From: an uncultured Porticoccus sp.
GTDB taxonomy: Bacteria; Pseudomonadota; Gammaproteobacteria; Pseudomonadales; Porticoccaceae
DNA: 12,819 nt
Direction of reading: 5' to 3'
NCBI GenBank assembly: GCA_950063125.1
Contig: CATLZI010000033.1
Coordinates: 1 to 12,819 of the forward strand
The position numbers were made by a program, and so were the translations under genes. A model generated the notes under the pieces. It was not told where the DNA came from. It was given only the letters and a program-made list of their open reading frames with translations, and ran no database searches. Shown here in pieces: positions 1 through 7,372 of the stretch (its first letter is position 1; each line of letters opens with the position of its first letter).

Positions 1-2484
<2,484 letters not shown>

Positions 2485-2486
2485 TT

Positions 2487-2573
2487 ATGCTGTTTTCTAT
2501 CCGGACAAAGGGCGTGCCTATGGGAGTGAGTGTCCCAGAAGAAGCTATAACTGTTGAGGAGGGCAATTGGTGA
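2487..2573 (+). CDS. Small 28-aa ORF bridging chpA and chpC, possible coupling peptide
   Basis: This ATG-started frame of 28 codons begins two bases after the chpA stop. A strong Shine-Dalgarno sequence, AGGAGA at 2475-2480, lies 6 nt before the ATG. Its TGA overlaps the chpC GTG as GTGA (2570-2573), the classic arrangement for translational coupling. The peptide starts MLFSIRTKGVPMG and ends EEGNW. I recognise no family, and it is too short for a membrane or catalytic domain. It could be a leader that carries ribosomes from chpA into chpC, a real microprotein, or chance. It does not resemble the start of ChpB (the methylesterase encoded here in Pseudomonas), so I do not call it a remnant of that gene. 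Confidence 0.4.
   Translation: MLFSIRTKGVPMGVSVPEEAITVEEGNW
2556..2563 (+). promoter_or_regulatory. Shine-Dalgarno of chpC
   Basis: GAGGAGGG lies 6 nt before the GTG at 2570 and only 3 nt before the TTG at 2567, so it selects GTG as the chpC start. An in-frame TGA at 2555-2557 rules out any start further upstream. Confidence 0.7.
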
Positions 2574-3049
2574 GCAAACCGGTGGCCGATAACCCGTTGT
2601 TGCCCGATGAGGTGGATAGCCTGCTTGTGTCGCTCAGCGGTCACCGCCTGCTGGTTCCCATGGCAGCGGTTGCCGAGATCGTGCAGCAAGTCGACTGTCA
2701 ACGGGACGACCATCAACCTCCCTGGCTGCAGGGTTGGATAAACTGGCGAACCGAACGCATTCCACTACTTTCCTTTGAATCACTGGTTGGACATGAGCGG
2801 GCGGCGTTGGGTGACCGGGCGATGGCATTGGTGCTGTACCGCATACTGCCGGACGGTTTGAGCAGGTTTTATGCCCTGCAAGTCCAGAATTTTCCGCATT
2901 TGATCAGGTTGGCAGACGATGGTTTGTTGCAGCAGGTTTCCCTGCCAGAGCTGTCGCCCTATGTTCTGATGATGGTGGCTGTCAGAGAGCAGCAGGCATT
3001 TATCCCCGATCTGGATAAAATTGAACAACTGCTCGCTGAAGTTCTTTAG
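2570..3049 (+). CDS. chpC: CheW-like chemosensory adaptor, ChpC type
   Basis: Single CheW-like domain protein of 159 residues, expected to be a cytoplasmic adaptor that joins receptor to the ChpA kinase. The N-terminal stretch SLLVSLSGHRLLVPMAAVAEIV and the following WLQGWINWRTERIPLLSFE match the CheW fold pattern (beta strand, 'LP...VAE', then a W-x-G-x-x-x-W-R strand leading to 'iPLLsFe'), as in Pseudomonas ChpC. No other domain is present. It follows chpA with only the 28-codon ORF between, whose stop overlaps this start. In Pseudomonas the order is chpA-chpB-chpC, so the CheB-like chpB is absent from this position. CheW domains are weakly conserved, so the ChpC name depends partly on the neighbour. 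Confidence 0.8.
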   Translation: MSKPVADNPLLPDEVDSLLVSLSGHRLLVPMAAVAEIVQQVDCQRDDHQPPWLQGWINWRTERIPLLSFESLVGHERAALGDRAMALVLYRILPDGLSRFYALQVQNFPHLIRLADDGLLQQVSLPELSPYVLMMVAVREQQAFIPDLDKIEQLLAEVL

Positions 3050-3228
3050 AGGCAGGCGGGGGATTGCGCCCCGTTTCCGTGCATTTTAGTCCTGATCGCC
3101 ATGCAGCAGGGTCCTGTCCGCGCCTTTTGCCGCGGGTAGGCGAGCAAATCCTTACTATGCGCACCTCTGGTGCTGGTGGTAGAGTACAAGCATCCGGTGC
3201 CCCCTCCTTGCCTCCAAGTGACTTTTTC

Positions 3229-3233
3229 GAGGG
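3229..3233 (+). promoter_or_regulatory. Shine-Dalgarno of phaC
   Basis: GAGGG lies 7 nt before the GTG at 3241. It supports that start over the longer open frame that runs back to 3064, whose extra 59 codons look non-coding. Confidence 0.6.
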
Positions 3234-3240
3234 TCCAATA

Positions 3241-4941
3241 GTGTCCAAAGAGCGTAAAAAAACGGCTGCCGAAAAGCACGAGGAGCTTCTGGCCAAAGCA
3301 ATTGAGATGACCGTATCTCTCAATCCGCTGGTCGGCGTCAGTACGGAGGACCTCAAGACGGCCGTCAAGAAAACGGTCAAACAGACTGCAGCACAGCCCT
3401 CCAAGGTGTTGCGCTATAGCAAGCGGTTTGCCGGCAAGGTTACAGATATTCTCAAAGGCACGGACAAGTACGAAGGTCACAAGGGAGATCGGCGTTTTGC
3501 TGACCCTTCCTGGGATGAAAACAAGCTTTATCACAAGCTCAAGCAGGCCTATTTTGCCTGGGAAGAGTCATTGGATGAACTGGTGGATGACCTTGGCCTG
3601 GAGGGGATAGAGGAGCGACGGGCCCGTTTCGTCAAAGAGATGCTGATCACGTCCATGGCTCCCACCAACTTCCTGTTGGGTAATCCAAAAGCACTCAGAA
3701 AAGCGATTGAAACCCGCGGCAGCAGTTTGCTGAAAGGGCTGAAGAACTATGCTCACGACCTGAAAGACAACAACGGCATGCCCGCCCAGGTGGATAAAAG
3801 CCAGTTTCGGGTGGGTGGCAATCTGGCGACGACGGAGGGCGTTGTCGTTTTTCGCAATGAGGTGCTGGAACTGATCCAATACAAGCCGCGTACCGCCCGG
3901 GTGTATCGCAGGCCACTACTGATCATCCCTCCACAGATCAACAAGTTTTACATCTACGATCTGAACGAGGAAAAAAGTTTTTTTCGTTTTTGCCTCGATC
4001 AGGGATTTCAGGTATTTGCGATCAGCTGGAGAAACCCTTCGGAGGAGCAGGCGCACTGGGGGATGCCTGAATACATTGAGGCGGCCATCGAAGCTGTCGA
4101 TGCCATCCTCGCAATCACCCGGAGTCAATCTCTCAACGTGGTCGGGGCCTGTGCCGGCGGTATCACAGCTTCAATTCTGTCCTCCTACCTCAAGCAGACT
4201 GGCCGTGACGTGGTGCATTCCCTGAGCCTGTCCGTGTGTATGCTCAGCATGAACTCCCGGGAAATGGAGCTGGGGGTCTTCACTACGCCGGCATCCCTGC
4301 AGGCCGCGCGGCTCAAATCGCGGGAGCGGGGTGTCCTGGAGGGCTCCGAACTCGGCCGGGTCTTTAGCTGGATGCGCCCCAATGATCTGGTCTGGAATTA
4401 TCACATCAACAACTATTTGATGGGTGAGGCGCCGCCGGCCTTTGATATTCTATTCTGGAACAGCGATTCAACCAACTTGCCCGCAGAACTGCACTGCGAC
4501 TTTCTCGATATTTATGAGCACAACACCCTGGAAGCCGGAGAGATGAAGATTAATGGCGTGACCATCGATCTGGCTGCGCTGGATTGTGACAAGTATGTAA
4601 CTGCCGGGTTATCCGACCATATTACGCCCTGGAAAGTCTGCTACAAGACCACCCAGATTGTCGGGGGAAATATCAAGTTTGTGCTCAGTTCCAGTGGCCA
4701 TATTCAGAGCCTGGTCAACCCCCCCACCAACACCAGAGCGCGTTACTTCAGTAATGAAAGCCTGCCCGATAATGCCGACGAGTGGCTCGAAGGGGCTGAG
4801 CAGTTTGCGGGCTCCTGGTGGACCGACTGGTCCGACTGGCTTCAAGCCCGCTCCGGGGTGCGAAAAGCTGCACCGACGGTGTTGGGCAGCAAGCACTTCA
4901 AACCCATGGAGGAGGCCCCCGGCACCTATGTCTTCGGCTGA
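3241..4941 (+). CDS. phaC: Class II poly(3-hydroxyalkanoate) synthase PhaC
   Basis: Polymerises (R)-3-hydroxyacyl-CoA, mainly medium chain length in class II enzymes, into PHA at the granule surface and releases CoA. The GTG start gives 566 residues, close to the roughly 560 usual for Pseudomonas PhaC1/PhaC2. The lipase-like box is GACAGG with nucleophile Cys304. Asp459 (in LSDHITPWK) and His487 (in SSSGHIQS) complete the triad. The Cys-Asp and Cys-His spacings (155 and 183) equal those I recall for Pseudomonas class II enzymes. Other hallmarks are RRFADPSW, the MAPTNFLLGNP region, GNLATTEGVVVFRN, PPQINKFYIYDL, FDILFWNSD and the C-terminal PGTYVFG. No signal peptide is seen. The first 25 residues are Lys/Glu rich and differ from Pseudomonas. 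The 3' end lies directly against phaZ, so the two are probably cotranscribed. Class I (PHB-type) is unlikely given these motifs, although substrate range cannot be read from sequence alone. Confidence 0.95.
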   Translation: MSKERKKTAAEKHEELLAKAIEMTVSLNPLVGVSTEDLKTAVKKTVKQTAAQPSKVLRYSKRFAGKVTDILKGTDKYEGHKGDRRFADPSWDENKLYHKLKQAYFAWEESLDELVDDLGLEGIEERRARFVKEMLITSMAPTNFLLGNPKALRKAIETRGSSLLKGLKNYAHDLKDNNGMPAQVDKSQFRVGGNLATTEGVVVFRNEVLELIQYKPRTARVYRRPLLIIPPQINKFYIYDLNEEKSFFRFCLDQGFQVFAISWRNPSEEQAHWGMPEYIEAAIEAVDAILAITRSQSLNVVGACAGGITASILSSYLKQTGRDVVHSLSLSVCMLSMNSREMELGVFTTPASLQAARLKSRERGVLEGSELGRVFSWMRPNDLVWNYHINNYLMGEAPPAFDILFWNSDSTNLPAELHCDFLDIYEHNTLEAGEMKINGVTIDLAALDCDKYVTAGLSDHITPWKVCYKTTQIVGGNIKFVLSSSGHIQSLVNPPTNTRARYFSNESLPDNADEWLEGAEQFAGSWWTDWSDWLQARSGVRKAAPTVLGSKHFKPMEEAPGTYVFG

Positions 4942-4948
4942 GAACATT

Positions 4949-4954
4949 GAGGAG
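4949..4954 (+). promoter_or_regulatory. Shine-Dalgarno of phaZ
   Basis: GAGGAG lies 6 nt before the GTG at 4961. The rival ATG at 4928 has a GGAGGAGG (4908-4915), but 12 nt away, and would overlap phaC by 14 bases. Spacing favours the GTG. Confidence 0.55.
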
Positions 4955-4960
4955 CATCTG

Positions 4961-5776
4961 GTGAGCGTGCAAACCAGTGGGTTGCAGATCTACTGGTTGA
5001 CGGTCATGGGCCTGAATATCCGTGTTGGCATCAGGCGAGGCAGTAATGCTCAGGGTAAACCCCTGTTGTTACTGAATGGCATCGGTGCCAGTCTGGAGGT
5101 GCTGGAAGGTTTCATTGCGGCCATGCCGGGCTGTGAGGTGATTATTTTTGATGTTCCCGGGGCGGGGAAGTCAGAGGCCCCCGTGCTGCCCTGGCGGTTG
5201 CATACCTATGCAAAACTGACCGCAAAAATTCTCGATCAGCTGGGCTATCGGCAGGGGGACTTGCTGGGGCTCTCCTGGGGTGGCACCCTGGCCCAGCAAT
5301 TTGCCCGCCAGTATCCCGAACGTTGCAGAAAGCTGGTGCTCTGTGCCACGAGTTGCGGTTCAGCGATGTTTCCCGGGCATCCATCCATCCTGGCAAAAAT
5401 GATCAGTCCCCGCCGCTATCTGGACAAAAGATACATGTCCCGTATTGCCGGCGACCTCTATGGCGGTAAAATGCGCACCGATCCGGCCCAGGTGGAAAAG
5501 CATGCCTCCCGGGTGCAGACCACCAGTTCGCGCGGTTACTATTACCAGTTGCTGGCACTGGCAACCTGGTCGAGCCTGCACTGGTTACACAAAATCGCCA
5601 TGCCAACCTTGATTGTTCATGGCACCGATGACCCGATCATTCCGCCGGTCAATGCGAAGATTCTCGCCGGTCGTATCCCCAACGCCGAACTGTGGCTGAT
5701 GAATTGTGGCCATTTGTTCATGCTCACCATGCCGGATACGGTTGCACCCGCGATCCAGGAATTTCTCGACAAGTAG
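4961..5776 (+). CDS. phaZ: Intracellular medium-chain-length PHA depolymerase PhaZ
   Basis: Serine alpha/beta-hydrolase that hydrolyses stored mcl-PHA inside the cell to hydroxy acids. From the GTG start it has 271 residues; starting at ATG 4928 it would be 282, nearer the usual 283. The nucleophile elbow is GLSWGG with Ser105. Asp224 (GTDDPIIP) and His251 (NCGHLF) complete the triad. These sit exactly three residues after Ser102/Asp221/His248 of Pseudomonas putida PhaZ as I recall them. Also seen are the oxyanion-region LLNGIGAS, FDVPGAG, the family stretch FARQYPERCRKLVL, the MISPRRY segment, the GYYYQLLA motif and WLHKIAMPTL. No signal peptide, consistent with a granule-associated intracellular enzyme. 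It follows phaC with a 19-nt gap (or a 14-nt overlap from the ATG). The phaC-phaZ order matches Pseudomonas, but phaC2 and phaD do not follow. Confidence 0.93.
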   Translation: MSVQTSGLQIYWLTVMGLNIRVGIRRGSNAQGKPLLLLNGIGASLEVLEGFIAAMPGCEVIIFDVPGAGKSEAPVLPWRLHTYAKLTAKILDQLGYRQGDLLGLSWGGTLAQQFARQYPERCRKLVLCATSCGSAMFPGHPSILAKMISPRRYLDKRYMSRIAGDLYGGKMRTDPAQVEKHASRVQTTSSRGYYYQLLALATWSSLHWLHKIAMPTLIVHGTDDPIIPPVNAKILAGRIPNAELWLMNCGHLFMLTMPDTVAPAIQEFLDK

Positions 5777-5807
5777 TATCGTCACCCACCTACACCGGAA
5801 TATTTTC

Positions 5808-6224
5808 ATGACACAACCAATGAGTGGCCAGTCGGACTGGTTTGAAATTACTCAGGCCCAGATCAACCAGTTTGCCGATGCAACCCACGACCATCAGTAC
5901 TTGCACGTGGATGAGCAGCGAGCCGCAGATGGGCCGTTCGGTAAAACCATTGCCCATGGCTTCCTCTATCTCTCCATGGTGCCCCACATGATGCTGGACG
6001 ACCTGTTGGCCTTTATTGGCGATGCGACAGTGATCAACTATGGGGTCAATGGCCTGCGTTTTATTTCGCCGGTGCCGGTCGGTAGCCGCATTCGTCTCAA
6101 CTGGCAGGTGCTGTCCGACGAGCCGAAAGGCAAAAATCGGCTGTTGACCGTGGAGATTGGCATTGAAATCCAGGGCGTTGAAAAACCTGCCATGGCTGCT
6201 GAATGGCTGCTCTATATTCTATGA
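5808..6224 (+). CDS. MaoC-fold (R)-specific enoyl-CoA hydratase-like protein (PhaJ/NodN-like)
   Basis: Hot-dog-fold protein of 138 residues, slightly shorter than the usual 150 or so. The hydratase-2 motif is present: ADATHDHQYLHVD, with Asp28 and His33 at the catalytic D-x5-H spacing, followed by GPFGKTIAHGFL. The canonical motif is D-x-N-P-x-H; here Asn and Pro are Gln and Tyr, a variation found in the MaoC dehydratase (NodN-like) subgroup. The probable activity is (R)-specific hydration of trans-2-enoyl-CoA, which would feed PhaC from beta-oxidation. This is inferred from fold, motif and position. It starts 31 nt after phaZ, with only a weak GGA (5797-5799) before the ATG; a second in-frame ATG is at 5820. 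It ends the plus-strand PHA run and faces the AraC-type gene tail to tail. I leave the symbol blank because PhaJ activity is not certain. Confidence 0.85.
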   Translation: MTQPMSGQSDWFEITQAQINQFADATHDHQYLHVDEQRAADGPFGKTIAHGFLYLSMVPHMMLDDLLAFIGDATVINYGVNGLRFISPVPVGSRIRLNWQVLSDEPKGKNRLLTVEIGIEIQGVEKPAMAAEWLLYIL

Positions 6225-6263
6225 TGTCAATCTCGTCCCAGGCCGGGGCGTTGTAGCGTTTGG

Positions 6264-7283
6264 TCAATGTGCGGTAAACAGTTTACCGCGCACGGTTTCT
6301 CGGTATTTCATCGGTGATGTGCCAAATTGACGATGAAATATTTTGCTGAATGCAGCGGCATCCTGGTAACCGGAGTGAGCAGCCACTTCGGCTACAGACA
6401 GGTTTGATTTCTGCAGTAACTCCCTGGCATTGTTGAGTCTGGTACGCTGCAGGTACTTCAGGGGCGTCTGGCCCAGTGCATTTTTGAAGCGGCGGTCAAA
6501 CGTGCGCATACTGAAACCGAACTGTTTTGCCACGTCGCCAATCCTGATGGGCTTGCTGAAATTATCCTCAAACCAGATTTGTGCCTGCACCACCTGTTCA
6601 TCGGGGTGGTGTTCCACATTGTCGGAGAAGTAGCTGGTGGGCTCGAAGGAGCTGCGAATTTCGTGAAAGAAGTTGCGTTCCACCTGTGTGGCCGCCTGGC
6701 GGCCATACAGCCTCGCCACCAGGTGTACCATCAACTCCGCCATGGCGTTGACGCTGGCAGCGCAGTAGAGATTGCCGGCCTGGGTAATAAAGTATTGTCT
6801 CTTCAGGGCTACCAGTGGGTAGTCGCGTTGGAACTGATCAAAATAATGCCAGTGGGTGGTGGCGGGTTGGTGATCCAGAAGGCCCGCCTCTGCCAGAAAG
6901 CACACGCCCGTACCCACTGCGATGACGGTGGCACCCTCGCTCACCTGGTGTTGTAACCAGGGGATATAGTCGCGGTATTTTTTCAGGGCAGGCCGTGGGT
7001 TCCGCCACAGTGCGGGCAGGCTGATAATGTCGCAGCCGTCTATCTCGTCAATCGTTGCCGAGGAGCTGATGGCGAAGCCCGAGGGCGAGGTAATTGGCTG
7101 ATCATCAATGGACAGAGTGGTCGCTACAATGCTGCGGGTGCTGTTGGGGTTGGCTGCCCGGTCGGCAGCCTCGGCAGTGCGCAGGATTTCCACCGGCAAG
7201 GTAGCACTGGTCGTCAGCAAATTGTTGTAAAGCAGGGTGCAAACCCGCAGTGGTGGTGGTTGATTAATCGGTTTTTTGGCCAT
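6264..7283 (-). CDS. GlxA-type transcriptional regulator: DJ-1/PfpI-like domain plus AraC HTH
   Basis: Cytoplasmic regulator of 339 residues. Residues about 12-190 form a DJ-1/PfpI (class I glutamine amidotransferase-like) domain, recognisable from the sheet-forming RVCTLLYNN start, DIISLPALW and AEAGLLDHQPATTHWHY. Residues about 225-330 are an AraC/XylS DNA-binding domain with two HTH motifs (RIGDVAKQFGFSMRTFDRRFK and SVAEVAAHSGYQDAAAFSKIFHRQFGTSPMKYR). Where related GlxA-type proteins have Cys-Thr-Gly at the nucleophile elbow, this has Gly-Thr-Gly (AVGTGVCFLAEAG), so the domain is probably a ligand sensor, not an enzyme. The frame is open back to a TTG at 7313, but that would lie inside the predicted promoter, so I chose the ATG at 7283. 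No Shine-Dalgarno precedes it. Its targets are unknown; fabY (divergent) and the PHA genes (convergent) are candidates. Confidence 0.9.
   Translation of the reverse strand: MAKKPINQPPPLRVCTLLYNNLLTTSATLPVEILRTAEAADRAANPNSTRSIVATTLSIDDQPITSPSGFAISSSATIDEIDGCDIISLPALWRNPRPALKKYRDYIPWLQHQVSEGATVIAVGTGVCFLAEAGLLDHQPATTHWHYFDQFQRDYPLVALKRQYFITQAGNLYCAASVNAMAELMVHLVARLYGRQAATQVERNFFHEIRSSFEPTSYFSDNVEHHPDEQVVQAQIWFEDNFSKPIRIGDVAKQFGFSMRTFDRRFKNALGQTPLKYLQRTRLNNARELLQKSNLSVAEVAAHSGYQDAAAFSKIFHRQFGTSPMKYRETVRGKLFTAH
6268..6292. repeat. Near-perfect palindrome at the convergent gene junction
   Basis: GCGGTAAAC (6271-6279) and GTTTACCGC (6281-6289) form a perfect inverted repeat around a single base. 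It extends by a T-G wobble and two more pairs to 6268-6292. It lies in the last codons of the AraC-type gene, 44 bp beyond the stop of the MaoC-like gene. No T-run follows on either strand, so it is not a textbook intrinsic terminator. It could be a transcription barrier, an mRNA 3'-end hairpin, or a protein-binding site. Confidence 0.6.
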
Positions 7284-7291
7284 AATGGACA

Positions 7292-7320
7292 AATATATGG
7301 CTACAAGAAACAAAAATCAA
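7292..7320 (-). promoter_or_regulatory. Sigma70-type promoter of the AraC-type gene
   Basis: On the minus strand, -35 TTGATT (7315-7320), a 17-bp spacer, then -10 TATATT (7292-7297). A start site 6-8 nt downstream would fall near 7284-7286, only 1-3 nt before the ATG at 7283, implying a nearly leaderless mRNA and explaining the missing Shine-Dalgarno. Based on consensus match only. Confidence 0.6.
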
Positions 7321-7333
7321 CCGGGGATGCCTG

Positions 7334-7348
7334 ATAGACTGCGTCTAT
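7334..7348. promoter_or_regulatory. 15-bp inverted repeat, candidate operator between araC-type gene and fabY
   Basis: ATAGAC-TGC-GTCTAT is a perfect 6-bp inverted repeat with a 3-bp centre in the 89-bp divergent region. Its right arm overlaps a -10-like TATAAA (7346-7351) that would serve fabY, and no good -35 lies at the right distance upstream. That pattern would suit a regulated promoter. The binding protein is unknown. Confidence 0.45.
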
Positions 7349-7372
7349 AAATTCAACTGGATGCAGCGCAAC

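Noticed and set aside
3057..3073. Small GC hairpin (CGGGG / CCCCG) after chpC as a terminator
   Set aside because: The stem is only 5 bp with a 7-nt loop and just three T follow. Too weak to call.
3127..3158. TTGCCG / TACTAT as a phaC promoter
   Set aside because: The spacer is 20 bp and the -35 is poor. No sigma54 GG-N10-GC match was found in 3050-3240 either, so the phaC promoter remains unidentified.
3064..3240. In-frame open extension of phaC by 59 codons
   Set aside because: The extension starts at TTG without an SD, has no resemblance to PhaC, and would make the enzyme well over the family length. GTG 3241 has a good SD and gives a normal length.
6430..6956. Plus-strand open frames opposite the AraC-type gene
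   Set aside because: They lie antisense to a clear AraC-family coding sequence and show no family features of their own.
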